Below, piece by piece: positions 44,301 to 52,385 of a DNA stretch of 64,000 nucleotides. Below the pieces are notes generated by a model that saw only the letters and a list, made by a program, of their open reading frames with translations, made no database searches and was not told the origin of the DNA. The DNA comes from Maricaulis sp048269565 (GTDB lineage: Bacteria > Pseudomonadota > Alphaproteobacteria > Caulobacterales > Maricaulaceae): contig NZ_JBLXIK010000006.1 in NCBI RefSeq assembly GCF_048269565.1, positions 1-64,000 of the forward strand, read 5' to 3'. Each line of letters begins with the position of its first letter. Position 1 is the stretch's first letter. Both the position numbers and the translations under genes were made by a program.

Positions 44301-47300
44301 ACCTTGCCGCCGCCGCGGCACAGGATGCCGCTGGCAATGACAATTCCGCTGCCGTCCAGTTCTCGATCACCAATGACGGCACCGCCCCGACAGTTGTGCT
44401 TTCGACGGTCTCCTCGGACCCTGTGTCCGGCGCCTTTACCCTGGACATTGTGTTCTCGGAATCGGTCACAGGATTCGCGATCGGCGATCTGACGGTCGGC
44501 AATGGAGCGGCCTCCGCTTTCGCCGGCTCCGGTGATACCTACTCCGCCACCATCACACCGTCCGCTGACGGCGCTGTCACAGTCGATGTCGCAGCCGCTG
44601 CCGCCCAGGATTCGGCCGGAAACGACAACACCGCTGCGACCCAGTTCACGATCACGCGGGATGCCACGGCCCCGACGGTCGCGCTCTCGACGGCGTCGGC
44701 TGATCCGGTCTCTGGCGCCTTCACGCTGGATATCGTTTTCTCGGAATCCGTCACCGATTTCGCCATTGGCGATCTGACGGTCGGCAATGGTGCCGCCTCC
44801 GCCTTTGCAGGCTCGGGTGACACCTATTCTGTGACGATCACGCCGGTCGCCGATGGCGCCGTCACGGTCGATCTCGCTGCCGCCGCCGCTCAGGACGCCG
44901 CGGGCAATGACAACGCAGCTGCGACGCAGTTCTCGATCACCAATGACGAGACAGGACCCAGCGTCGTGCTTTCCAGTGTCTCGAGCGATCCGGTCTCGGG
45001 CGCCTTCACCTTGGATGTGGTTTTCTCGGAATCTGTCACCGGTTTCGTGATCGGTGATCTGACGGTTGGCAATGGTGCTGCTTCCGCTTTCGCCGGTTCG
45101 GGCGATACCTATTCGGTCACCGTCACACCGACAGCTGATGGCGCGGTCACAGTTGACGTCGCTGCGTCCGCTGCCCAGGATTCGGCGGGCAATGGCAATT
45201 CGGCGGCAACACAGTTCACGATCACCAGCGATGGCACCGCGCCCAGCGTCGTTCTGTCATCCGTGTCGGCTGATCCGGTCTCCGGTGCCTTCACGCTGGA
45301 TGTTGTGTTCTCGGAGAGTGTCACCGGCTTCGCCATTGGCGACCTGACGGTCGGCAATGGTGCCGCCTCCGCGTTCGCGGGCTCGGGCGACACCTATTCG
45401 GCCACCATCACGCCGACAGCCGACGGGGCCGTCACGGTCGATGTCGCCGCTGCTGCGGCGCAGGATTCGGCCGGCAATGGCAATACAGCCGCGACCCAGT
45501 TCTCGATCACCAGCGACGGCACCGCGCCGACGCTCGTGATTGCCGGACCGTCCGGCACCCAGACCGGTGCCTTTACGGCCAGCTTCACGTTTTCGGAATC
45601 GGTCACCGGTTTCGCGCTGGGCGATATCGCGGTCGGCAATGGTGCCGCTTCGGCCTTTGCCGGATCGGGAAGTGCCTATACCGCGACGATCACGCCGGCG
45701 TCTGATGGCGCCGTGACCGTCGATGTCGCAGCTGGTGTGGCCAGCGACAGCGCCAGTAATGCCAATCTCGCGGCCACCCAATTGAGCGTCGATGCCGACA
45801 TCAGCGCGCCAACGGTGCTGTCGGTTGTCGTGTCGGACGCTGATCTCACACTCAGCGATCTCGGCACCAGCTTCACGGTCGCCGCAACGTTCTCTGAAGC
45901 CCTCGATCCGGCAACGGATCCGGCATTCGCCTTCGTCGGTGCCGATCTCTCCGCGACGCTGAGCCTGCAGTCTTCGGCCTGGTCGAGCGGCAATACGGTC
46001 TTCACCGCCAGCTATGACCTGCTCGACAGCGGCATCATGGCCGACGATATCGACGTCACGGTTTCCGGTGCTGCAGACATCGCCGGTAATCTGCTCGCAG
46101 ATGCGACAACGGCCGACCTCTTCAGTGTCGAGTTGCGCCGCGGCGGCATCACCATCGCCCAGACCGTAACGGGCGCGGTCGATGGCGAGTTCGACTTCAC
46201 CGGCGATCTCGGGAATTTCTCGATCCTGACAGCAAGCCAGTCCGGCTCGCAGGCCTTCACCGGGCTGGCCGAGGGCGATTATGTCGTCGCTCCGTCAGCC
46301 GAGGATGGTTTCAGCTTTGACGGCGCGAGTTGTTCGGGCGGCACGACTTCCGTGAACGGCTCAACAGGCGCGGTCACGATCTCGCTTGCTCCGGCTGACT
46401 CAGTGACCTGTACCTTCTCTGCCATTGCAGATCCGGCGATCGATGAAGCGGCCATTCCAACCGTTGAACTGGCGCTGGACTCTGCCGTGGACGACCCGAC
46501 GGGTACGAGCACGAGCTTCTCGCTCTCCAACACCGGCGGCACCGCGTTCCGCTTTACCGCAGCGACCGATGTGAGCTGGCTCGATATCGATCCACAGTCA
46601 GGCGATATTCCGGCCGAAGGATCGCTGGAATTCACCGTCACCTTCAATGACGACGTGCTTGATCTCGATCCCGGGACATATACGGCCACTATCACGATCA
46701 CCGAGATCTCAACGTCCCCGCAAAAGCCACTGGGCGCACGGGCGAACGAGCTGACCGTCCTGACGATACCGGTCACGATCTCGCTGGAACCCCGTGAGGG
46801 CACGTTGACCATCATCGCCACCACAGCGCCTTCCGAGGCCGGCGACGGCGTGTTCACCTACACCTCCACACTGGCCGAACTGAACGGTCTCTCACTCTCG
46901 ACGTCGGGCGGCACGGCCAGCTCGGGTGAGCTGACGGTGCTGCGTGGCTCCTACAGCCTCACCCAGGCGGCGTCGGAGGGCTGGGCCCTCAATGCGATGA
47001 GCTGCACCGGTGACACCGATGGCGGTTCGAGCTTCGATCTTGAAACCGGCACCATGATCATCGACCTCGATCCCGAGGAAAGCATGGTCTGTACCTTTGC
47101 CAACCGGCGCGATGAGGATTTCATCCGTGAGATCACCCAGAGCGCAATTCGCAGCTTCATGGCAGCCCGTGCCGATCAACTCCTGACCAACTCGCCGGAG
47201 CTGGCCAGCCGGATCCGCGGTAGCCGGATGACGGCGACCCCGAACCGGTTTGCCGCTGACTATCAGGACGGCCGCTTCTCCGCCGACATGTCCACGAGCC

Positions 47301-48169
47301 TGTCGGCCATCCGCCAGGCCGCCGAGAGTGGCCAGCCGCAGATGCCGGGTGATGAGCAATTCAACCTCGATGGCGAGACCGGAATTGCGAGCCTCGATGT
47401 CTGGGCCCAGGCCGTCTACACCAGCATTGATGACGACCGCGCCGGCTTGAACGCGAATTCGACCTTTGGCCTCTACTATCTGGGTGTCGACATGATGGCG
47501 TCCGAAAACGTGCTGGTCGGTGCCTTGCTGCAGTGGGATCATGCCGAGACGGTTACCGGCACCTATCGCAGTGAAGTCAGCGGCGATGGCTGGATGGCCG
47601 GTCCGTATGTCGCTGCCCGCCTGGCCGACAATGTCTATCTCGACGCTCGCGGTGCCTGGGGACGTTCGGAAAATGACGTCAATCCGATCGGCCTCTACAC
47701 CGATGCGTTTGAAACCAGCCGCTGGCTGGTGGAAGCCAATCTGAGCGGCGAGATGCATTCCGGAAACTGGCGCCTGTCGCCACAGATCGGCATCGCCTAT
47801 TTCAACGAGGAACAGGACGCCTACACCGATACGCTTGGCTTCCTGATCCCGAGCCAGGAAATCACGCTCGGCCGGATCAATGCCGGACCGGAACTGGCCT
47901 ATCGCTTCATCAACGCCGAAGGCGGTTATTTCGAACCCTATGTCCGCCTCACCGCACTGTGGGATTACGATGACGCGGACGTCTATAACGCGGCGGGTAA
48001 TCTGCAGGGCATTGGCGGTTTGCGCGCCGATGCACGCTTCGGCCTCACTGCCGAGCTGCCCAATGGCGGCATGATCTCGGGCGAACTCGGCATCATCGGC
48101 CTTGGTCTCGGCGAGTTCGAGGCCAACAATGCGATGATCCGCATCCGGATGCCGCTGAGCATGGAATAG
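38399..48169 (+). CDS. Giant Ig-like-repeat autotransporter adhesin
   Basis: A 3256-residue secreted surface protein. The N-terminus has an extended signal peptide (basic start, then a hydrophobic core ending AEAAS, about residue 52). From about residue 180 to 2390 it is built of roughly 23 Ig-like repeats of about 95 residues with the pattern DPVSGAFTLDVVFSESVTGF, then GDLTVGNGAASAFAGSGDTY, then DGAVTVDVAA. A different Ig-like domain interrupts them at about 1340-1420. Later come a SbsA-like Ig domain, two prealbumin-like Cys-containing segments and a BACON-like sandwich (about 2690-2780). The last 260 residues (from about 2994, SLDVWAQAVYTSID) form an autotransporter beta-barrel. The start is ATG 38399 with AAGGGG upstream. 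The likely role is adhesion or cell-cell contact. Confidence 0.88.
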   Translation: MTKIDRVDSRMSHWRARFSGLVSGFGTAALAILGSVALTVPAEAASGSFNGAASLQVDGLCTAASSSSFGASFTATFQSADTGSLDTYSLFLLDGTGTIIGSSDQSISAAAYSATSTISVPTTQTPTDGSAYTLVAYNQNTGSPLYSVGESYESDSYQMASLSFDASALDDSCPGPNSARVTPTISGPAGPLNAAFTANVNFDGVVTGFTVDDLVVGNGAASAFAGSGDSYSATITPTADGDVTVDIAAGAAVDGGATDINAAPTYTVTYDGTSPVPSFLDAEADTTIEGPISAFLQFSEDVSGVVAGQIAATNGAISDFTEISSQRYSFTLTPDPGLTGVLVILSYDAGQVTDAAGNSNTGAAKVYTANTDVPSVVISTSEVEPVGGPFVVDVVFNEAVTGFDVGDFIAGSFTVDSVSGSGTTYTATLTPTTTGTLSIRVGAATVIDADTNGNTASNTLSVEADIAAPTVAITTAASSPTSESFTATITFSKTVTGFTVDDLVLTNATVTGFSGSGADYSVTIVASASGTVKVDIPSASAQDAGGRDNLAATTLNVQADAVAPTLTMTSSAVGPVSAAFTLDLDFSETFTGFTLDDLVVVNGEATNIQRAGDDLTATITPTAAGTLTVDVAGGAFQDTAGNDNTAATQFSIESTADGAPTVVIAATASSPVSGAFPVTVTFSEAVTGFLFTDVLIVNGTSSNESISGNVYSFDVTPSVDGPVTVDVPAGVAQDGDLNDNLAAAQLSLTADVTDPTVALSSAAVAPVAGAFDVTLTFSEDMDRVVASTLTVANGTVTAISGSGAVYVATISPTVDGTVTVDVAADAATDLAGNGNVAATQYSIAAVLGSPTVAISGPAGPVSDAFTATFTFSENVTGFELSDIVVGNGAASAFAGAGSVYTATIIPDADGAVTVDLPAGAAQNGGAVNSAAAAQYSVTASSLGPIATITSATTSISFSGFVQITVEFDEAVTGLAAADFVATGSSGIVAFAGSGANYSFFANATGAADLVISLPAASATADPGGAPNRLGPDLTIPLLTTPTVAISSAAADPVTAGTFDITVTFSESVTGFDSGDLTVDGGAVDEFSGSGAVYTATIAPVRDGTLTVDIAGLVANGASGGGNSAAPQFSIGVNQNVPHPVITSASSGTVSGAFDIAVNFDEPVTGFDVTDLTVGNGAASNFAGSGTAYSATITPAADGAVTVDIAAAAAVDADAGDSLAATQFTITNDESGATPSFSTASADPFAGSFVLDVTFDEAVTGFAASDLTVGNGTASGLAGSGTAYTVTITPSASGAVTVDMAAGKVEDIVGNPNLVATQFSITADLTAPAGYAVTLDQPLISAGVAANVSFGFTGFEVGATLDYTITSDGGGAPVSDSVTVSTAAGSIGGLDVSGLADGTITLSATLTDSLGNAGAAVTDTATKDTVGPTVVLSSVATEPVAGAFTLDVIFSEPVTGFAIFDLTVGNGSASAFAGAGDTYSATITPTSDGPVTVDLDAVKVQDAAGNNNSAATQFSINYDGTAPTLALSSVSSDPVSGAFTLDIVFSESVTGFAIGDLTVGNGAASAFAGSGDTYSATITPAANGAVTVDVAAASAQDSAGNDNTAATQFSITNDEAAPSVVLSSVSSDPVSGAFTLDVVFSESVTGFAIGDLTVGNGSASAFAGSGDTYSATITPSADGAVTVDLAAAAAQDAAGNDNTAATQFSITNDGTAPSVVLSTVSSDPVSGAFTVDVVFSESVTGFAIGDLTVGNGSASAFAGSGDTYSATITPSADGAVTVDVAAAAAQDTAGNDNTAATQLSITNDETAPGVTLSSVSSDPVSGAFTLDVVFSETVTGFAIGDLTVGNGAASAFAGSGDTYSVTITPSADGAVTVDLAAAAAQDSAGNDNTAATQFSITSDSTLPSVVLSTSETDPVSGAFTLDVVFSESVTGFAIGDLTVGNGTASAFAGSGDTYSVTITPAADGIVTVDLAAAAAQDAAGNDNSAAVQFSITNDGTAPTVVLSTVSSDPVSGAFTLDIVFSESVTGFAIGDLTVGNGAASAFAGSGDTYSATITPSADGAVTVDVAAAAAQDSAGNDNTAATQFTITRDATAPTVALSTASADPVSGAFTLDIVFSESVTDFAIGDLTVGNGAASAFAGSGDTYSVTITPVADGAVTVDLAAAAAQDAAGNDNAAATQFSITNDETGPSVVLSSVSSDPVSGAFTLDVVFSESVTGFVIGDLTVGNGAASAFAGSGDTYSVTVTPTADGAVTVDVAASAAQDSAGNGNSAATQFTITSDGTAPSVVLSSVSADPVSGAFTLDVVFSESVTGFAIGDLTVGNGAASAFAGSGDTYSATITPTADGAVTVDVAAAAAQDSAGNGNTAATQFSITSDGTAPTLVIAGPSGTQTGAFTASFTFSESVTGFALGDIAVGNGAASAFAGSGSAYTATITPASDGAVTVDVAAGVASDSASNANLAATQLSVDADISAPTVLSVVVSDADLTLSDLGTSFTVAATFSEALDPATDPAFAFVGADLSATLSLQSSAWSSGNTVFTASYDLLDSGIMADDIDVTVSGAADIAGNLLADATTADLFSVELRRGGITIAQTVTGAVDGEFDFTGDLGNFSILTASQSGSQAFTGLAEGDYVVAPSAEDGFSFDGASCSGGTTSVNGSTGAVTISLAPADSVTCTFSAIADPAIDEAAIPTVELALDSAVDDPTGTSTSFSLSNTGGTAFRFTAATDVSWLDIDPQSGDIPAEGSLEFTVTFNDDVLDLDPGTYTATITITEISTSPQKPLGARANELTVLTIPVTISLEPREGTLTIIATTAPSEAGDGVFTYTSTLAELNGLSLSTSGGTASSGELTVLRGSYSLTQAASEGWALNAMSCTGDTDGGSSFDLETGTMIIDLDPEESMVCTFANRRDEDFIREITQSAIRSFMAARADQLLTNSPELASRIRGSRMTATPNRFAADYQDGRFSADMSTSLSAIRQAAESGQPQMPGDEQFNLDGETGIASLDVWAQAVYTSIDDDRAGLNANSTFGLYYLGVDMMASENVLVGALLQWDHAETVTGTYRSEVSGDGWMAGPYVAARLADNVYLDARGAWGRSENDVNPIGLYTDAFETSRWLVEANLSGEMHSGNWRLSPQIGIAYFNEEQDAYTDTLGFLIPSQEITLGRINAGPELAYRFINAEGGYFEPYVRLTALWDYDDADVYNAAGNLQGIGGLRADARFGLTAELPNGGMISGELGIIGLGLGEFEANNAMIRIRMPLSME
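42776..45645 (+). repeat. Tandem 285-bp coding repeats in the autotransporter
   Basis: The sequence GA(T/C)CTGACGGTYGGYAATGG recurs at 42776, 43061, 43346, 43631, 43916, 44201, 44486, 44771, 45056 and 45341, exactly 285 bp apart (95 codons), with an eleventh, diverged copy at 45626. The copies are highly similar at protein level, while upstream repeats of the same gene are clearly diverged, which points to recent local duplication or gene conversion. Such arrays are prone to copy-number change and assembly collapse. Confidence 0.92.
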
Positions 48170-48203
48170 GTTCGGCGGCCTGCTGCTCGAACACTGACGG
48201 TAT

Positions 48204-48227
48204 CCGGCCCGCCAACTGGCGGGCCGG
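48204..48227 (+). terminator. Hairpin terminator after the autotransporter
   Basis: CCGGCCCGCC (48204-48213) and GGCGGGCCGG (48218-48227) form a perfect ten-base-pair stem with the loop AACT, followed by TTGCCTTTC. It lies 35 bases after the stop codon and separates the adhesin from the secretion operon. Confidence 0.75.
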
Positions 48228-48310
48228 TTGCCTTTCAGGCCTTCTGCGCCTGTCTTTCTCATGCGGTAATGCGACGTACACAAGCGGGCGAAATGTATTA
48301 GTCTGTGACC

Positions 48311-49903
48311 ATGGAAATCGATCACGTCAGATTGCGCGAATTGTCGGAGGCGGGACATCTCACCGCTGCCGAAGCCGCGCACGCCACGGCCTTGCTCGGG
48401 CGAACCGGCGAGCCGATCGATCAGGTCCTTACCCAGCTCGGCCTGCTGACAGAGGCCTTCCTGGCCGAGCATTTTGCCAGCGCCGCAGGGTTTGAGGCCT
48501 GTCTCGACCTTGCCGCGCTTGAATCTGGCTCGATTGCCGACCTGGATAGCCAGCTCAATCCCGACTTCCTGCTTGCGGAACGGGCGATCCCTGTCGCGCT
48601 CGATGCTGATGCCGTGACCGTCGCCCTAATTGACCCGGCCCGCGATGCCGGCTTGCGCGGGCTGGCCTTTGCCCTCGACCGTACAGTGCGGCCCGTCGTG
48701 ACGACGCACTCCCAGTTTAGCGCGCTGTATCAGCGCCGCTTCAATGACCGCGTCCCGTCGGGCGGTGGCCGCGAGTTCGACGTCACCGCGGATTTCGACC
48801 GCCTCAAGGATATGGCCAGCACGGCTCCTGTCGTACGCCTGGTCAATCGCTTGATCACGGCAGCGGCGGGGGAGCGGGCGACCGACATCCATATCGAACC
48901 GGGACCGCGCGAAACTGTGGTGCGCCTGCGGGTCGATGGTGTGCTGCGGGATCTGGAAACGCTGGATACGACGCAGGCCCTGGCGGCGATCTCACGCATC
49001 AAGGTTCTTGCCGACCTTGATATCGCCGAACGCCGGCGGCCCCAGGATGGCCGCTTCACCCAGCCGGTGGCGGGGCGCGCCATCGATCTGCGGGTCTCGG
49101 TTGTGCCCGCCCAGCATGGCGAGAGCCTGGTGGTGCGTCTGCTTGATCCCGAGGCGAGCCTGCAGGAACTGGACGACCTCGGCCTGCCAGGCCAGGTCAA
49201 GGCCGTCGCCGAAGCGGTCCTGCAGCGCCCGCATGGTCTGATCCTGGTGACCGGGCCGACCGGCAGCGGCAAGACGACGACCCTGTATTCCTTTCTGCGC
49301 CGCCTTGCTGACGGCGAACGCAAGATACTCACGATCGAGGATCCGATCGAATACCGGCTGCCCGGAATTGCCCAGTCCCAGACCAATCCGCTGATCGGCG
49401 TCGATTTCGCCAGCGCGCTGCGCTCATTCCTCCGCCACGATCCCGACGTGGTCATGGTCGGCGAAATCCGTGACAGCGAGACCGCCCAGACGGCGATCCA
49501 GGCCGCGATGACCGGTCATCTGGTGCTCTCGACCCTGCACACCAATGATGCGGCCTCGGCGGTCCTGCGCCTGCTCGATATGGGCGTGGAGGATTATCTG
49601 CTCGCCTCGACCCTGGTCGGCGTTTTCGCCCAGCGTCTTGTCAGGCGCACCTGCGCCTCCTGTGCAGGGGCTGGTTGCCCGGCGTGCCAGGGCACCGGCT
49701 TTCGCGGCCGCGTGGCGATTGCGGAAGGTTTTGAGGTCGACGAAGCCATGCGTGAGGCCATTCGTCAGTCCGCAACCGGGCCGGGCCTGGCGAAAGTGTT
49801 GCTGCAGAACGGATTCGTTCCGATGTCCGAGGATGGCCGCAACAAGGTCGATGCCGGCGTGACCACGATGGCCGAAGTGAATCGGGCTGTTGGCCGTGCC
49901 TGA
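48311..49903 (+). CDS. gspE: Type II secretion ATPase GspE
   Basis: The cytoplasmic hexameric ATPase that drives pseudopilus assembly. It contains Walker A GPTGSGKTTT (about residues 315-324), the Asp box LTIEDPIEYRLPGIAQSQ, Walker B DPDVVMVGEIRD and the His box MTGHLVLSTLHTNDA. An N-terminal GspE/PilB-like domain (1-150) precedes them. The tetracysteine zinc motif is compact: C-x2-C-x4-C-x2-C (CASCAGAGCPAC, about residue 447), lacking the roughly 25-30 residues that usually separate the two CxxC pairs. The ATG at 48311 is used rather than the GTG six bases before. The gene starts the operon and overlaps gspF. Confidence 0.93.
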   Translation: MEIDHVRLRELSEAGHLTAAEAAHATALLGRTGEPIDQVLTQLGLLTEAFLAEHFASAAGFEACLDLAALESGSIADLDSQLNPDFLLAERAIPVALDADAVTVALIDPARDAGLRGLAFALDRTVRPVVTTHSQFSALYQRRFNDRVPSGGGREFDVTADFDRLKDMASTAPVVRLVNRLITAAAGERATDIHIEPGPRETVVRLRVDGVLRDLETLDTTQALAAISRIKVLADLDIAERRRPQDGRFTQPVAGRAIDLRVSVVPAQHGESLVVRLLDPEASLQELDDLGLPGQVKAVAEAVLQRPHGLILVTGPTGSGKTTTLYSFLRRLADGERKILTIEDPIEYRLPGIAQSQTNPLIGVDFASALRSFLRHDPDVVMVGEIRDSETAQTAIQAAMTGHLVLSTLHTNDAASAVLRLLDMGVEDYLLASTLVGVFAQRLVRRTCASCAGAGCPACQGTGFRGRVAIAEGFEVDEAMREAIRQSATGPGLAKVLLQNGFVPMSEDGRNKVDAGVTTMAEVNRAVGRA

Positions 49904-51134
49904 TCGCCAGCCAGATACCGCCGGGGCAGGGCGGCCCGCGAGTTGGCGCTATACGATCGAGCAGCCCGACGGGCGTCTGATGCGGGGTGAGGTCGTTGGC
50001 TGCTCCGAGGCAGAGGCGCTCCTCAAATTGCGAGCCCTCGGCGGCATGCCACTGGAATTGAAGCGGGCACCGGCCGCGACTGGCCTGTTCAGCGGCCGGC
50101 GTACGCATCTGGAGGCGTCGGAGGTTCTCGACTTCACTCGAGGCATTGCCGAACTCGTGGATGCCGGCATCCCGCTGCGCGACGCGCTCGCCAGCCTCGC
50201 CCAGCATGAGAGACGGCCGGCCTTGCGAGCGGCGCTGGTTCGGGTCGAGGACCAGGTTCGCCATGGTGAAGCCTTCAGCAAGGCGCTTGAGGTTGACGCC
50301 GGTCAGTTTCCGCGCCTGCTGATCGCGCTAGCCCGCGCTGGCGAGGCCTCGGGCCTGCTTGGGAAGAACCTGGTGGAGCTGGCGGCGCAGATGGAAGATG
50401 AGCGCAGCCTGCGCCAGGATCTGATCGGCCAGATGATCTATCCAATGGCACTGGTGGTGCTGATCAGCCTGACGCTGGTTTTCCTGTCCTATTTCGTGCT
50501 GCCGCAATTCGAGACCATCTTTCTTGATGCGGGCGTCGCACCGCCGCCGGAAACAGCTTTTGTGCTCGCCGTTGGCGCGTTCCTGAGAGCCTATGTCGTC
50601 TGGATCCCGCCCTTGATCATTGCTTTCGCGATCGGCATGCGCCTGCTCGCGCGACAGTTCCGGTCCGGGCTTGATCGGCTGATTCAGCTCGTTCCCGTTC
50701 TCGGGGCGACATTGCGCACGCTGGAGGCGGCTCGCTATTGCCGGACGCTCGGTCTGCTCCTCGCCAGCGGACAACCTCTCTCGCGCGCCGAGGTCGTGGC
50801 GCGCAGCACGATCGCATCGCCGGGACTGCAGGCGCGCTACGCGGTGGCCGGTGATGCCGTACGTGCCGGTGAGAGCCTGTCCGTGGCGCTGGGTCGACAG
50901 CGGGTGCTGCCGGCACAGGCCTTGCGTTTTGTCGAGCTGGGCGAGCGAACCGGACGCCTCGATGTCATGCTGAACCGGGCGGCGAAGCTACACGACCGCG
51001 AGGTCCGCAACATGCTCAAGAGTTCGGTTGAATTGATCGGGCCGGTGATGATCGGCATACTCGGCCTGTGTGTGGGCGGCGTGATTGCCGCAGTGATGTC
51101 AGGGGTCTTGAGTCTCAATGAAGTGGTTTATTGA
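49890..51134 (+). CDS. gspF: Type II secretion inner-membrane protein GspF
   Basis: The 414-residue polytopic platform protein has two T2SSF domains (about 75-200 and 275-400) and three transmembrane segments (MALVVLISLTLVFLSYFVL among them). It anchors the ATPase and pseudopilins. The start is a TTG (or the GTG two codons later) overlapping the gspE stop, so the two genes are coupled. No internal anomalies were found. Confidence 0.92.
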   Translation: MAVPDRQPDTAGAGRPASWRYTIEQPDGRLMRGEVVGCSEAEALLKLRALGGMPLELKRAPAATGLFSGRRTHLEASEVLDFTRGIAELVDAGIPLRDALASLAQHERRPALRAALVRVEDQVRHGEAFSKALEVDAGQFPRLLIALARAGEASGLLGKNLVELAAQMEDERSLRQDLIGQMIYPMALVVLISLTLVFLSYFVLPQFETIFLDAGVAPPPETAFVLAVGAFLRAYVVWIPPLIIAFAIGMRLLARQFRSGLDRLIQLVPVLGATLRTLEAARYCRTLGLLLASGQPLSRAEVVARSTIASPGLQARYAVAGDAVRAGESLSVALGRQRVLPAQALRFVELGERTGRLDVMLNRAAKLHDREVRNMLKSSVELIGPVMIGILGLCVGGVIAAVMSGVLSLNEVVY

Positions 51135-51135
51135 T

Positions 51136-51570
51136 ATGACGACAACATCCCGGCAGCCGAAGGCGAGCGAGCGCGGCATCACCTTGTTCGAACTCCTGGT
51201 GGTTCTCGTCATTCTGGCCCTGCTCGCGACCATCGTGGCACCACGGGTGATCGGCTATCTCGGCCGCTCGAAGACCGATGTTGCCCAGGCACAGATGTCC
51301 TCGATCGCAACCTCGCTCGAGCTGTTCTATCTCGATATGGGCCGTTATCCCGACGCCGATGAGGGCCTTGAGGCCCTGATGGAGGCGCCGGACGAGAGCG
51401 TGCTGTGGCGCGGCCCATATTTCGGAAACAGTTCGGGATTTAACGACCCGTGGGGACGCCCCTATATCTATCTGCGCGCCGAGCCGGGTGACCGTTTTGT
51501 CCTGACGAGTTTTGGCCGTGACGGCGAAGAGGGTGGTGAGGGCGAAGATGGTGATCTCTCCCGCAGCTGA
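51136..51570 (+). CDS. gspG: Major pseudopilin GspG
   Basis: A type IV-like pseudopilin with the prepilin peptidase site ERG then ITLFELLVVL (Glu at +5 of the mature protein) and the GspG C-terminal pattern ELFYLDMGRYPDADEGLEAL, WRGPYFG and NDPWGRPYIY, which includes the calcium-site region. It polymerises to form the pseudopilus. The ATG at 51136 is preferred to an upstream ATG inside gspF. The tail is acidic (GEEGGEGEDGD), which is not typical. Confidence 0.92.
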   Translation: MTTTSRQPKASERGITLFELLVVLVILALLATIVAPRVIGYLGRSKTDVAQAQMSSIATSLELFYLDMGRYPDADEGLEALMEAPDESVLWRGPYFGNSSGFNDPWGRPYIYLRAEPGDRFVLTSFGRDGEEGGEGEDGDLSRS

Positions 51571-52018
51571 TCAGGGCGGTCGGCCAAGCGCCAATGAGCG
51601 CGGTATGACCCTGCTCGAGCTATTGATTGCGCTCAGCATTTTCGCGGCCGTCGCCAGCCTGTCCGGCGTTGCGCTCGCCGGGTCTCTCGGGCATTTGCGG
51701 TATCAGCGATCAGCCGAGCAATTGGTGCTCGATTTGCGGCGTGCCAGTCTGAGGGCCCGGAGTTCGGGAGACGAGACGGCCATCCAGCTGACGCCTCGGG
51801 GGTACAGCATCGAGGCTCTGGATATAGATCGGGCCTGGCCGCAGGGTGTGACGGCGGTCTGGCGCGTGCGCCAGGCTGGCAGCTGGCAGGTGGCGGCCGG
51901 GCTGACCCTGCCGCCCAGGACCATTCAGTCCCCCGAGCTGGAGGTCGAGATCCTGCGAGGTGACGACCGCCTGTCCGTGCAGATCGACCGGGTTACGGGG
52001 CGGGTTCATGCCGGCTAA
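51548..52018 (+). CDS. gspH: Minor pseudopilin GspH
   Basis: A 156-residue prepilin with the cleavage site NERG then MTLLELLIAL and Glu5 conserved. The hydrophobic N-helix and a beta-rich C-domain match the GspH/FimT group. The start at 51548 lies inside the end of gspG, so the genes overlap by 23 bases. Confidence 0.88.
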   Translation: MVISPAADQGGRPSANERGMTLLELLIALSIFAAVASLSGVALAGSLGHLRYQRSAEQLVLDLRRASLRARSSGDETAIQLTPRGYSIEALDIDRAWPQGVTAVWRVRQAGSWQVAAGLTLPPRTIQSPELEVEILRGDDRLSVQIDRVTGRVHAG

Positions 52019-52385
52019 CCCCAGGGAAGACGGCTATGCGCTGACCGAAGTGCTGGTTGCTTCGGTGATCGCCGCCGCCGTCGTCGCCATGGCAATGTCA
52101 GGCATGACAGTCGCCTTACGCGGCGCCCGCGGCGCCGCTGACATGCAGCACGTGCTCCTTGAGGGTGCCAATATTTCGGCCCGTCTGCGCGCCGGTGACC
52201 GGGCCGCGAATGTGGCTGCGGATTATCCGGACTGGCGAATATCCATTTTGGCCGTCGACCGGCCGGTCGACCCTCGCACGGGGGCGGTGTTGACGCGCGC
52301 CCGGCTTGAACACACTGCCCCGCGCCTGGCGCTCGACTTCATTTTTGTCGAGGACGGATATCTGCTGACGGATGACGAGCCATGA
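52008..52385 (+). CDS. gspI: Minor pseudopilin GspI
   Basis: A 125-residue prepilin with the site EDG then YALTEVLVAS and Glu5 conserved. Small size and position in the operon match GspI, the tip-complex pseudopilin. It overlaps gspH by 11 bases. Confidence 0.85.
   Translation: MPANPREDGYALTEVLVASVIAAAVVAMAMSGMTVALRGARGAADMQHVLLEGANISARLRAGDRAANVAADYPDWRISILAVDRPVDPRTGAVLTRARLEHTAPRLALDFIFVEDGYLLTDDEP

Noticed and set aside
42776..45645. CRISPR-like array
   Set aside because: The regular repeats are 285 bp long, fully coding and in frame, without short spacers; they are protein repeats.
42481..45781. Long antisense open frames repeated every 285 bp through the autotransporter repeats
   Set aside because: Because 285 is a multiple of three, the antisense frame repeats with the same phase; the frames only mirror the real gene and have Pro/Ser/Val-rich, low-complexity translations without start signals.
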